Shown: positions 10,001 through 18,785, counted from the stretch's first letter. The stretch: DNA of 36,614 bases from Phoronis australis (GCA_002633005.1 NMRA01000562.1:1472-38085), one strand, 5' to 3'. Notes: a model not told the origin generated them from the letters alone. Made by a program: numbers and translations.

Positions 10001-11751
10001 TCCGCGAGGCAAACTCTACAAATATAAGACACAAATGTTTTAAAACGTATTGGAAGAACTCACTACAAAAGTAGCCTCTACTTCAGGTTATCTCAAACCT
10101 TATTTAGTGGCCTCCATCCTAACTCGTATATCAAAAACTAAGCTTTGTCAACTAGTAAAAGTATATATTTTCTGAAAGAAAAAAGATCAGAAAATATCAA
10201 AAAACTTTTTGTATCTTTATTAATTTTACGTAAGCCTTTTTTAAGTCAAAATTTCATTTTTAAGAAAGGTACATTCATAGCAAAATAACCCCTCGGCCGA
10301 TTTTAATGAAACCTCTTTTAAACGAAAACGTCACCAGTTACCTCAAAAACACTTTTGGAAATTTTTTATTAGTTTTTTCGTTTGGTTTCTATGACAAATC
10401 AACTTGCAAAACGTAAGGTATTTTTTTGTAAAAGTTGAAGTCGTATTCGTCTTTGTTACATTATGCAAAAACTAGGCTTTATATCGAAAATCCTAATATC
10501 GTTTTTGAGATTGATGACTAAATATTAAATTTGGAAAGTTTCAGCGAAATCTACAGAGCCGTTTTCGAGAACTTGTGTTCCTAAGTTCAAATAAAGTCGA
10601 TTTGCCGAAGCCGAGAAAAAGCCGATTAAACTAGGACAAGTGAAAATCTCAAAGTCTTCGGTTAATTACTCGGCGAAAACTTGCTTTCGGTACACATAAC
10701 CTATACAAGCCTTAACAATGTTAGCTATTTCAACATTCACTCGAAATGCCAACTGATTTTGTTGTTTCGACCTAGCCTGTACACAGGTCACGTGGTGGGA
10801 GACTGACACCGAACCAAATAAGAAATAGATGCAAGTCAAATCGGTGGTTAAAGCATGTGGTTAGCAGTTAGAAAAATTGGAATGTCAATTTATTAAGGAA
10901 TTAGGGTGAGGATTTATCTCTTTTCACAGGTTTTGTCTGGCACCATTCTATCATAAGTACACTGCTCTGTACCTGGCGGGAGATTCGATTTGATTAAAAG
11001 CGATTTAACTTTTGGACCTCGGATAAGTAGTAAATGGCCACGCGGTTGTGCGGTTCCAAGGTGGTTCTGCTAAATTTTTTTTTTCTCGCCACATGGTATA
11101 CATTCTGTTTATGAAGTTCCTCGAGAATGAAGATAAGGTATTTTGCTAGACACATGTGAAATATTGTAAAAATTTAATGGAAGTTCAGTAACACTAAGCC
11201 CTCGTGAAAAAGCAAGACTTCGCGCGATTACGTGAGATTTTGCCATGTAGTTTAAATGAGAACACGTCGTGATTTTGACCAGATTTTAGCGAGATCCTGG
11301 CGTAGGTTCTAGCGTTCTACAGAACTCTACCCAGGTTTCTTGCATTTACTAGAAATACAAAACGGTCTACGGGAATGAAGATTAAACTACAATCGGTCCG
11401 AGGCGGAGTAAACCAACGACATCACACCGGCTTACAGACAAAAAACTACTGAGTTACGTGTACTTCAAGACTCGCTGGAGCGGGACATCTCCATTAGTCC
11501 TCGGATCGACAACCATTAGGAAGCAGTTGCTGCTATTTATACAACACGTGTAACAAATGTTACCAGCAACAATCGGACAAACAAAATCATAAATACTTAC
11601 TGAGCATATTACCGACAAGAGGGAACGCCCACGGTCCGGGTGGCAGACGATACTTCATGCGAAACTGAACACGTTTAACAACGTAATAAACAACCAGGGC
11701 TACGACAGCGCCAAGAAGAGCAGTCTTCAATGAGGTGTACTCGTCCAACAT
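3672..11751 (-). CDS. Cytochrome P450, clan 2 (CYP2/CYP17-like), complete nine-exon gene
   Basis: This is a microsomal monooxygenase: haem-thiolate oxidation of a lipophilic substrate using electrons from P450 reductase at the ER membrane. Coding exons, in order, are 11601-11751, 9938-10015, 9241-9433, 8258-8413, 7177-7388, 6664-6792, 5404-5508, 4792-4926 and 3672-4018. They sum to 1506 nt, giving 501 residues plus stop, the normal length for the family. Intron phases are 1,1,2,2,1,1,1,1 and every junction is GT-AG. Motifs: membrane anchor about 10-26, PPGP hinge about 38-41, helix-C WxxxR 129-133, I-helix AGTDTT 307-312, ExxR 364-367, NPDRF 418-422, and haem loop FSGGRRVCPG 438-447 with Cys445 as iron ligand. 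No frameshift or stop interrupts it. The closest well-known relatives are CYP2, CYP17 and CYP1 proteins; I cannot assign a subfamily or substrate. Confidence 0.95.
4792..4926 (-). CDS. P450 exon 8 (K helix)
   Basis: Residues about 342-387: LPDNSDVHRLRYLEAVVFETMR contains the ExxR pair Glu364/Arg367, followed by a substrate-recognition segment (SSIVPFSVPH). The usual aromatic or Pro-rich stretch is conserved only in part. Acceptor ACATTTCAG, donor GTATGT, phase 1. Confidence 0.92.
5404..5508 (-). CDS. P450 exon 7 (I helix oxygen-binding motif)
   Basis: Residues about 307-342, starting with AGTDTTRESLRF. This is the A/G-G-x-D/E-T-T motif that activates dioxygen and delivers protons. It continues with THPDVQDKIFEELDSVVG of the J helix. 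Acceptor GTGTTTGTAG, donor GTACGT, phase 1. Confidence 0.94.
5727..5975. repeat. Degenerate array of short palindromic units in P450 intron 6
   Basis: About ten imperfect units of roughly 18-25 bp repeat the theme GGAGAAAACCTTTC-(T)CC(G/A)CGG, alternating between sense and complement so that neighbouring units can pair (for example GGAGAAAACTTTTCTCC at about 5857-5873). The array is A/T-rich with GC steps at unit borders. It lies 155 bp or more from the nearest exon. No protein is likely: open frames crossing it are by-products of the repeats. Confidence 0.7.
6059..6412. repeat. GAT/GAC-type microsatellite and cryptically simple sequence
   Basis: A trinucleotide-biased tract, densest at 6180-6241 with runs of GATGAC and GATGAT. 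Translation of either strand gives only Asp-, Met- or Ser-runs, so the long open frame here is an artefact. It lies in P450 intron 6. Confidence 0.85.
6664..6792 (-). CDS. P450 exon 6 (H helix and start of I helix)
   Basis: Residues about 264-307: NLRDLVDHILAVEEKA, then LTDTHFLMILFDVFG leading into the I helix, typical of clan 2. Acceptor ACACCGCTAG (6802-6793) has a rather weak pyrimidine tract. Donor GTATGA, phase 1. Confidence 0.9.
6862..7007 (+). repeat. Purine-only GGGA/GA tract in P450 intron 5
   Basis: The plus strand has (GA)n at 6936-6952 followed by many GGGA units to about 7000 with several runs of three or more G, capable of G-quadruplex formation. On the transcribed (minus) sense it is a C/T tract 70 bp or more upstream of the exon 6 acceptor. 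The overlapping Pro/Ser-rich open frames are artefacts of the repeat. Confidence 0.8.
7177..7388 (-). CDS. P450 exon 5 (F and G helices)
   Basis: Residues about 193-264: FEKDDPMFKDLL, then FVTDFLPSIFQFLDKE, then a long amphipathic helix. F-G helices line the substrate channel and vary most between subfamilies. Acceptor ATTTTCAAG, donor GTAAGT; enters in phase 2 and leaves in phase 1. Confidence 0.92.
8258..8413 (-). CDS. P450 exon 4 (D and E helices)
   Basis: Residues about 141-193, from SFTEGDKL to LLSMSFGEV, with the conserved N-I-L-x-S-M-S-F-G segment before the F helix. Acceptor is a strong T-tract plus CAG (8424-8414); donor GTAAGT at 8257-8252; phase 2 at both ends. Confidence 0.92.
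9241..9433 (-). CDS. P450 exon 3 (B to C helices)
   Basis: Residues about 77-141. It includes FAGRP (101-105) and YGPVWRVQRK (125-134), where Trp129 and Arg133 form the WxxxR motif that contacts the haem propionate. Acceptor AATCCATAG; donor GTACTG inside the AMR codon (phase 2). Beyond the donor the frame meets a stop. Confidence 0.92.
9610..9723. repeat. Near-perfect 52-bp inverted repeat with B-box-like arms (P450 intron 2)
   Basis: Arms 9610-9660 and 9671-9723 pair with only two or three mismatches around a loop of about 10 nt. Each arm contains a tRNA T-arm/B-box-like motif (GGTTCGATTCC-type), once per strand, next to CAGTTGGGGTTCCTG. An A-box-like stretch (TGGTATAGCTCATTGGTT on the minus strand) lies at 9812-9829. 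The near identity of the arms means the structure is recent or maintained. It is probably SINE- or tRNA-derived; no complete tRNA can be folded here by eye. Confidence 0.7.
9812..9829 (-). promoter_or_regulatory. A-box-like pol III promoter element, possible tRNA-derived SINE head
   Basis: TGGTATAGCTCATTGGTT on the minus strand resembles the D-arm/A-box of tRNAs. The nearest B-box-like motif downstream on that strand is about 130-150 bp away in the hairpin at 9610-9723, farther than in a normal tRNA head, so the unit is rearranged or the match is fortuitous. Confidence 0.35.
9938..10015 (-). CDS. P450 exon 2 (A-helix and beta-1 region)
   Basis: This 78-bp exon was found by frame continuity and is too short to stand out as an open frame. 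Acceptor TTTGTAG, donor GTGAGT, phase 1 in and out. It encodes about residues 51-77, including KKRYGAVFSVWVG, the usual YG-x-V-F stretch of the N-terminal beta sheet. It fits exactly between exons 1 and 3. Confidence 0.9.
10016..11600 (-). other. P450 intron 1
   Basis: A 1.58-kb intron between exons 1 and 2. The part at about 10120-10620 is A/T-rich with no recognisable element. One MITE lies at 11183-11325. No coding or RNA gene was found. Confidence 0.7.
11183..11325 (+). mobile_element. MITE with GTTCAGTAACGCTAGGACCT-type termini, copy 1
   Basis: A 143-bp element starting GTTCAGTAACACTAAG and ending in the complementary form (…GTTCTACAGAAC). Its inside, including GCAAGACTTCGCG and GATTACGTGAGAT, closely matches copies at 18011-18152 and 20178-20325. 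It is non-coding and non-autonomous. The autonomous partner and superfamily are unknown. Confidence 0.75.
11601..11751 (-). CDS. P450 exon 1: signal anchor and proline hinge
   Basis: It starts at the ATG at 11751 (MLDEYTSLK...), followed by a hydrophobic segment about residues 10-26, then basic residues and RLPPGPWAFPLVGNML. The anchor plus PPGP hinge is the standard start of an ER P450. The exon ends in phase 1 at donor GTAAGT (11600-11595). An acceptor-like TTACATCTTAG lies just upstream of the ATG, so a 5'UTR intron is possible. Confidence 0.93.
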
Positions 11752-13432
11752 TGTACCTAAGATGTAAGATCAGGATGTGTAGACAAAAGATGAATAAATC
11801 ATAAAAATACCCCGACATTTTCCTATCTGACAGCCATGCACAATAGGTTTACACTATGCAAAAATACAATGCTCTGGAACAGGACTGTAAAAAGTAAATA
11901 AGCCGAGTGACAATTTTAAGCAAAACTTTCAGGAAAAGTACGCAACTGGAGAATTACACTCATCATAGTAAACTCTGGTGCACGTTCTTGTAATGTGTGA
12001 AATCTTCATTTCCGTAACAAACTACTCAACAATTTATTTGAGAATGCCGAACTTCTGAAGCAATGGACCCGCGTGTAAGTTGCTGGTGTTAGTAATTTAC
12101 AAAGCATGTTTCTCCATACTAATCCGTGTATTCCGTTGGTAGAGGCAACCGTCATACCAGGAGGGGGAGAGATTCCAAGTTTAGTTGAAAGGCTATTCCT
12201 AAAATGCCGTCTACGGTTCACCATCCAAACGCGGTTTAGAACGCAGACTGGAAACAAATCAATGGTAGGAAGGTGCGAGAGTACGTCGAAATAGAGGAAC
12301 TATCTTGACTTCATTATTGGCCAAATGATGTTTAATTCTGGTAAAGCTGGCTTCGGGAAGACTTATCGTCACGCTGGTATAGCTGAGATACCCATGGCGC
12401 AGTCGAATTAATCAGTAATTACTGCGTTAATACTAATACATCAATCAGCTCACAGCCGATCTAGAGTCGTCATTGACTAGCAATTTTAAAAGAAATTCGC
12501 ATTTTATTATTAATATTTCATCCATACAAACTTACAAATAGATTTCAGCTCAAACTTGCAACTCCGCTATTAAAAGGTGATTCTCGCGGTGACGTGGACA
12601 AAAGCAAGCCAATACGTCTAACAGTTCGTTATATTTGGCAATTTATGGCACTAGTGGGCTCTGAGCGATGCTCTTAACATACTGTAGGAACAAAATTTAT
12701 TGTCTCAATCATGTCAATATTTCATTGTCGTAAATACTCTCACTGTTTAGTCATCTCTTTATTTATTTCATCTATCTTAGTTAAATTTTCACCATTCGTC
12801 ATTTGCTTATTGTCTAAATTCTCAATCTGTTTCAATTGTACCTTTGTTACGTATATTTGTTTTATCACTTCATTGTATTTTATAACTGTTTTTGTTGTTG
12901 AGGGCCCTCTTGAAATACACCGTCAGTTTTTTGTTCCAATCCGGCATGCAGCGAGGTAAGCGCCGAACGGCCACAACAGACGTAAGGAATTTAATCTTCG
13001 ACGTATTTGAGTACTTCTGCAAGGTTTTAAACTTGAGAATATTTCTAGTGCCTTAACTGGGCAATGACCGGATTTGGCGAGAAACCCTTTGCACAAGGAG
13101 GTCATTTTATAATGCGCAGCAAAGTACACAACGTCGAGAGAAAAATGACGGATATGGTATCGGATGAGCTGCGTGGGGGGAGGGGGTGGGGTTGAATCAA
13201 TGAAATTGGGATAGTGGGAACGTGCGTCTGGTATTAGGTGTGACACGTAGTCGATTTTGTGGGGAAATCAACTGATTTTGATGTTATCGTTACTGATCCC
13301 TGATTATATTGAGACCTTCGGTATTTTAACAAAAGTAATTGTACTTTTGTGTTGTGAAATTTCTCTCAACGTAACATCAGAAAGTGACGTGAACAGTATA
13401 AAAGGTCCGCACCTTGATTCAATATTCGCGCT

Positions 13433-13492
13433 CATTGAGCAAACACGAATTACCGACACAAATTGCGGGAAGGACATTGTGTTTGCTCAATG
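13433..13492. repeat. Perfect 14-bp inverted repeat
   Basis: CATTGAGCAAACAC (13433-13446) and its exact complement GTGTTTGCTCAATG (13479-13492) enclose 32 nt. It is a small stem-loop or the ends of a tiny foldback element; function is unknown. Confidence 0.6.
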
Positions 13493-14333
13493 AAATTGAA
13501 TGGCAGAACAGGCAGAGCCACGGCCCATTGCTGGGCCGAAACTGTCACGATCTATTTTTTAATTATTGCACGCCAGGCGAAACATAATCAACACGAACAA
13601 ATGTATCTCTAAGACATCCAGTGATTTGTATTTTACTGAACATAACATAAAAAACGACTGTTTCCCCTTAAAAGAAATCGTTTTTGGTGCCAAAAACGCA
13701 TTTTCGGGATTATAGTTGAATAGGAAAGACTTCTTGATGTCAGTAGCTTTGACCACAGCCAAAAAAGCGGAATATGTTGTGTTTTACTACAAATCGCCAA
13801 TTGCCGCAGTTGTATGTCAAACATTCGCGGAAACCAAGGCTGGCGTCCTTGCCGCTTAAAATACGCTACAACTTAGGTCAACGGTTTGAGAGTTCGGCTG
13901 CTACTGCGTAGTACTTAAGCGGTCTCGATTACGCGTCACTGTAAATTTCTGTAAAGTTACTTTCTCGCCGAGAATGTTCCTTCAGAAGGCCTGAAGATGG
14001 AACCGGCTTCTTAAGTGTTGAAAAACTGGTCTAAAAAGTTCCTTGTCGCGATAGCAATTGTTTTTTAACCACCCAGTTAGTCCGAGACTGAAAATGAAGC
14101 TATCCAACTTGGGAGAGTTGTCCCAATGGGCAATTTAGGAATGAAAACATCTTCTGTGTAGTTACAACACAGTTGTAACTCACATTTTAGATTGTGTATA
14201 CGCTGCAAATGCACAACACTCGTAGGGGGTCCAGGACTGACGTCACAGCTCACATCTTGCACGTGAAAAAGTGGTAACCATATAGCGGTTGCGCCTGCTT
14301 TATTCCGCCGGTGCTAAACATTGCAACGATTGG

Positions 14334-14353
14334 GCAATGACGCAGTGGTTGAG
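14334..14353 (+). repeat. SINE-like A-box motif
   Basis: The text AATGACGCAGTGGTTGAGCG resembles the tRNA-derived head (GGCGCAGTGGTTGAGCGC-type) of many SINEs. No convincing B box follows within 60 bp, so only a fragment can be claimed. A second such trace (CTAGTGGATTGAG at about 14639, GGGATACGAGGCC at about 14680) is a better-spaced but weaker candidate. Confidence 0.3.
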
Positions 14354-14456
14354 CGCTCCACTCCACAGGGGCAGAAATGGCAGCAAATTCGCAAATAAAA
14401 TAGTATAAAACAAAACGACGAGCGTCGGTACTAAAATATATTAAAATATTCCCCAC

Positions 14457-14483
14457 GTTTCGAATGGTGCGCTCTTTATCAAG
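14457..14483 (-). ncRNA. Second hammerhead-like motif, degenerate
   Basis: On the minus strand CTTGATAAA is followed by a weak stem (GAGC with ATTC) and GAAAC. This resembles the CTGATGA / stem II / GAAAC core seen in Penelope-like element termini. Core and stem are both mutated, so this is a relic at best. Confidence 0.25.
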
Positions 14484-15656
14484 GGCATGACACAGACTAT
14501 TTACTATTTTACATTTGTATCCGTCGGTAACTGCACGGCATTCCAGCATCTGTTTTATTTATTTGTAAATTTGGTCCTCGCGTCATTAGCGCGTGAAAAT
14601 TTTCATTGACGCACTTTGACAACAGGAGGCAGTGTGATCTAGTGGATTGAGTGTTAATCAGTTAATCACAAACAATTTTAGGGATACGAGGCCTAGCATA
14701 TCGCAAAAATACAGACCCTAGCTGTGCATTTATATGTTAGCCACGTACTCTCTACAGAGTGCGCGGGCAAAACAGTAAATATAGTGCTACTGAAAATACC
14801 TGGAGATGCGTCTACACAGATAGACTTCATTGCAAGCCAGGGGCCGTTCCAAGAAACTGACCAAACTTCATTTTTGACACTTCCACATCCGGTAAGTTAA
14901 TCAAAATTAAGACAAAAGCAAGTCAAAACTTAGTCAAACCCAAAAATCTCTTTCTTAAAACGAACTTGAAACAAATTCGAGTTCTATCTTAAAGTTGACT
15001 TAGCTAAGACAGTTTTTTGGAACATCCCCCAGAGTTAACAAACGTGAAAATGGCTCATGTTAAAACATCAACTAACTTCACAAGAGTACTTGCTCTTCCC
15101 AAACAACATCACTGCGTTTTTATCATTTTCTAATTTGAATTTTTTACTTATGACAAATTAAATTTTAGTAATTATAACAGGGTAAAACTAGTTATATTGA
15201 CCTTTGACCTTGTCCATTATATGTAGCAACTCCTACTGTGTGTACTTTTACCTGCTGTTGGTCTACGATAACTGACGTACCGTGGTTTGATCCTGGACAT
15301 TTTGTGAAAGTTCATTTTTCAATACTCGTCATGTCCTAAGGACAATAACTAATACATCCCGGCGGCACGCCCGAAGATTTTCTGCATATGAGGTTTAACC
15401 CTGGCTATTAACTATCAAAGTCAGGTTACTATGCAGTAACTGTTTACCACAGCAATTTGATCACTTTCAAGATGTGGGGCAAACGATTACAAGATTTAAA
15501 CAAAAAGAATAACAAAGACATGATTTGTAATGTTTGTGTTACTATGAACACCCTAACAGAGAAACACGTGATGTAACAATAGGTCACATGATGAAGACAT
15601 TGCCCAGGTCATGTTCTGGGACTCAAGACTTCGAGTCAACATCATTCTACGTCAAT

Positions 15657-15890
15657 TTATGACTTCTTCTCGAAGGGATCCGACCAGATCTTCATGTTCC
15701 CAGGCTGTACGTCTTCTTGTCTGATGCCCTGCCTTGCAGATTGTTGTATTTTTTTCCACTTGTCTTGATTTAAGTATGGTTCAATGATGGCTGGGTATAT
15801 TGTGAGCCCAATGAGACCAACAAGACCGCCAAAGAACACACCGAACCTCCAACCAGTCATCAGGTGACCCTCGCGAGCTTTGAAACCCAT
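15657..15890 (-). CDS. SMIM20: SMIM20 (MITRAC7) homologue, cytochrome c oxidase assembly; phoenixin-type C terminus
   Basis: SMIM20 is a single-pass inner mitochondrial membrane protein that stabilises newly made COX1 during complex IV assembly. In vertebrates its C terminus is also the source of the peptide phoenixin. This one-exon frame encodes 77 residues: a Gly-rich membrane segment (about 16-36, FGVFFGGLVGLIGLTIYPAI), a basic/amphipathic stretch (41-57), and the diagnostic tail QEDVQPGNMKIWSDPF at 58-73. The first ATG (15890) has G at -3 and +4. A second Met at residue 11 (15860) would give 67 residues, the length I recall for the human protein. The residue after the phoenixin core is Glu74 rather than Gly, so the amidation signal GRK is replaced by EKK. 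The lack of introns could mean a retrocopy or simply a compact gene. Identity is confident; the peptide-hormone role is not supported. Confidence 0.9.
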   Translation of the reverse strand: MGFKAREGHLMTGWRFGVFFGGLVGLIGLTIYPAIIEPYLNQDKWKKIQQSARQGIRQEDVQPGNMKIWSDPFEKKS

Positions 15891-15957
15891 AACAGTGCAA
15901 GAATTGGGTCAATTACTGAATATGCGCAAATACAATGTATACTGTGCGAATGTATAT

Positions 15958-15969
15958 TGGGCGTGCGCA
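15958..15969. promoter_or_regulatory. NRF1-like site upstream of SMIM20
   Basis: TGGGCGTGCGCA matches the palindromic NRF1 site TGCGCATGCGCA at 10 of 12 positions, about 70 bp above the SMIM20 start codon. NRF1 drives nuclear genes for respiratory-chain assembly, so the location makes sense. No TATA box is apparent. This is inference from the motif only. Confidence 0.45.
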
Positions 15970-17108
15970 GCTCACTTACGTAACAACAAGACACTAGTTG
16001 CGCTTATACAATTCACCTCTCAGTCTTACCAAGTTCAGAAATGCAGCTCAGACTATCCTTCACCCGCTTCCGTGCAAATTTTTACTGGCACTGCGTCGTA
16101 ACGCAAGCAAACGAATGACGTATATAGGTCACAGATAGAGGTCACAATAGCCACAACCAGAGCAGGCAAGCTCTCGAAGCAGAGTGGTTCTTTGTATTAA
16201 CCGTTGTTACCAGAATCTTCTTCCAACTATAGTTTCGCCTTTTCACAGTGTTCGACAGCGCTCATTGGAGATGTAAACAGAACGTTTTGTGATTTGATTT
16301 CTTCCCATTCACCAGACCCTTAGCCTTGCTGTTCGACGGCCTTGCGTCACTCCGGATTCTGATGCAAAGTAGGTGAACTAATTAGGTCACACCACAAGCG
16401 CTGTCTATTGACTAACTTGAGAACTTGTGCTGTGGTCACCAAACCAGGGAACACAAAACGTTTTTTAGCTGCGACTCAGGCAGGTCGTAAACATCTGCAT
16501 AAGTATGCGCGTACCTATATTACCATTGAGTGAAAAGATGAAATGTCTATTGCCAAGAAAAATGCAGCGGTTATCTTGTCACGCTTTCCACCGAGCTAAA
16601 AAATTACTAGAACGCTTGCTGAACACAATGAAACCGACAAAAAGCCTGTCAGACACAGGGTACTTAAAAATTACGTTGTGACTAAACGACAGATCCACAT
16701 GTCAGTCACAATGGCCTGTACAGTTTGCGAGGGCACATGATCAGCGTCGGATTTGCATAAAAATCCTACCTTCACTGAACAAGCATGGGAATAGCATAGT
16801 AACCCCGGCAGCATCAGTTGCATGTGAGCTGATAAGTACTCAGGCCTACCTGTGATTTGTGTGTTACAGCTGAGTGCGTAGTCGGGTAAGTTTTCATTGA
16901 AGCCTATCTTGATCAGCAACAACGGCGATTCGTTTCGTCAGCTGGTCTTATAAGCCTGCCGATTTCATCACACAGATCGCCACTATAAGCTATAAGTAAA
17001 CAAACGACCCAAGCGGTGACTGTGACTGACACCGTGGCACCGTGACTCACCTGACTTGGCGTACAGAGTCGACTGCCAGCAGTGTTGACATTAGAGCATT
17101 GTCAGCCG
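15970..17108. other. Region upstream of SMIM20 up to the assembly gap
   Basis: No gene, repeat family or RNA recognised. The open frames at 15880-16101 and 16671-16922 show no coding character. The SMIM20 promoter presumably occupies the low end. Confidence 0.55.
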
Positions 17109-17495
17109 NNNNNNNNNNNNNNNNNNNNNNNNNNNNNNNNNNNNNNNNNNNNNNNNNNNNNNNNNNNNNNNNNNNNNNNNNNNNNNNNNNNNNNNNNNNN
17201 NNNNNNNNNNNNNNNNNNNNNNNNNNNNNNNNNNNNNNNNNNNNNNNNNNNNNNNNNNNNNNNNNNNNNNNNNNNNNNNNNNNNNNNNNNNNNNNNNNNN
17301 NNNNNNNNNNNNNNNNNNNNNNNNNNNNNNNNNNNNNNNNNNNNNNNNNNNNNNNNNNNNNNNNNNNNNNNNNNNNNNNNNNNNNNNNNNNNNNNNNNNN
17401 NNNNNNNNNNNNNNNNNNNNNNNNNNNNNNNNNNNNNNNNNNNNNNNNNNNNNNNNNNNNNNNNNNNNNNNNNNNNNNNNNNNNNNNNNNNNNNN
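17109..17495. other. Assembly gap (387 N)
   Basis: Unsequenced stretch. Open frames that span it (17042-17699, several frames) are artefacts of N translation. The true gap length is unknown. Confidence 0.99.
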
Positions 17496-17575
17496 GGGGC
17501 AGAGAGGTATAAAGTGGCAAGTTTTGGATTGCATGATACCAGTATAGTTCGGAAGTAGCCCTTCGTTTGTACAAA

Positions 17576-17782
17576 CTTCGTTAAAGACACGACTAGACTT
17601 TTTGTTAGTGAGCTTGATACTGGTACGTTCGTTTCGGAACTGTCTCCTTTCCTCTGGTGTGCAGGTATGAAAAGACTGAGAGACATTACAAACAAACAAA
17701 TAAAAACAGAGACTGTTCCTAAATTACGAACGTACCAGTATCAAGCTCGCTAACAAAAAGTATAGTAGCGTCTTTAACGAAG
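17576..17782. repeat. Fold-back element with about 70-bp inverted arms
   Basis: Arm 17576-17645 (CTTCGTTAAAGAC…AGCTTGATACTGGTACG…) is complementary to 17710-17782 at most positions, with a 64-nt middle. The block CTTGATACTGGTACGTTCG pairs perfectly. Near-identical direct copies of GATTGCRTGATAC sit outside, at about 17528 and 17784. It is probably a small TIR transposon or foldback, non-coding. Confidence 0.65.
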
Positions 17783-18010
17783 ATTGCGTGATACGTGAAC
17801 TCTCCCTTACAAGAATTGAAAACAGCCAATGCCTGGGACACGTTCAGTTCCACGGCAAACTCGAATTAGCTAGGATACCATGCCAATTGTGATTTTACTC
17901 GAAAAACGAGCCCATTTGTAGAGAATTTTTATAAAAAGTCACAATTGCGTTGTGTTGTGTTCCAGAAACCTTGTGCTTTTGTCGGAGCTAATTCCATAAA
18001 CCTGCCTCCC

Positions 18011-18152
18011 GTTCAGTAAAAACGCTAGGACCTCGCTAAAAGCAAGACTACGTGAGATATTGCCGTGTATTTTATATGAGAACACGCGGCTTTGACTAGA
18101 TTTTAGCTAGGTGCTAGCGTAGGTCCTAGTGTAGGTCCTGGCGTTAATGAAC
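18011..18152 (+). mobile_element. MITE with GTTCAGTAACGCTAGGACCT-type termini, copy 2
   Basis: A 142-bp copy, preceded by CCTCCC as in copy 3. It starts GTTCAGTAAAAACGCTAGGA and ends in the complement (TAGTGTAGGTCCTGGCGTTA…GAAC). The right subterminal part repeats the AGGTCCTAG unit, like the tandem amplification in copy 3. Confidence 0.8.
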
Positions 18153-18717
18153 TCATGCCCGGTCCAAGTCGTTGGTCAGAATGGCCGATAGTTAAAAAAA
18201 TGGACTATTGATCCTTCAAACCGAAACAAGCATGATGATTTATCGTACTATTATTTTCATTGTGATTTTATCTGACAATGTCCGTTAGTCCAAAGTACCG
18301 ATAGTCCGAAAGGTCTTGTTCTGAAGAGTAGATATTGCGAAACATTTAATGCATTTTTTAATTCTGAGATGTTTTAGTCGGTAAAGCGCTAAGAATCTGA
18401 AGGTCATTGATCGTCCGAAGGACTGCGCTCGAATGTGGAAATTAGTATATCAAAGTGATCAAATTTCATTAATAAGATGAATGGATGCACAACTTTTTGC
18501 GGTATTAATTTAAGAAACTTATTTCTCCTCAATGCCGAAGATTGAATGTCTATTCGTTTACAGCCAGGCGCTCTGATGTCGGAAACAGCAAGCCTCAAAC
18601 CACCGCCAGGCAACAAAAATTAACAGTGTAAAATGATAAATAAATAAGTGAATCGAAGAGTTATCACTTTTCGGAATATCGGTTCGCGGGAGTTTCATGT
18701 CCGACTATCGGCCCTTT

Positions 18718-18785
18718 GAACCAGTGGCTCTTCGTACCAATGACTCTTCTTACGAATGGCTCTTCTTACCAATGGCCATTCGGAC
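18718..18785. repeat. Short tandem repeat, about 16-bp unit, four imperfect copies
   Basis: The unit ACCARTGGCTCTTCKT recurs (ACCAGTGGCTCTTCGT, ACCAATGACTCTTCTT, ACGAATGGCTCTTCTT, ACCAATGGCCATTCGG). It sits within the TAGTCCGAA-motif region. Confidence 0.65.

Larger units (their letters stand above)
11752..15656. other. Intergenic region between the P450 5' end and SMIM20 3' end
   Basis: The region presumably contains the P450 promoter just above 11751, but no clear TATA box or other core element could be picked. Supported items are a 14-bp inverted repeat (13433-13492), SINE-like A-box motifs near 14334 and 14633, and a hammerhead-like motif at 14457-14483. The open frames at 12006-12257, 12711-12959 and 12923-13246 show no family resemblance. 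Confidence 0.6.

Noticed and set aside
13994-14030. CTGAAGATGGAACC…GAAAAACT as a further hammerhead core
   Set aside because: The start fits, but GAAA does not follow a closing stem at the right distance.
15880-16101. Plus-strand frame overlapping the start of SMIM20
   Set aside because: It begins antisense to the SMIM20 start codon and has no recognisable features; a shadow.
17042-17699. Several long open frames through the N run
   Set aside because: They exist only because N codons contain no stops.
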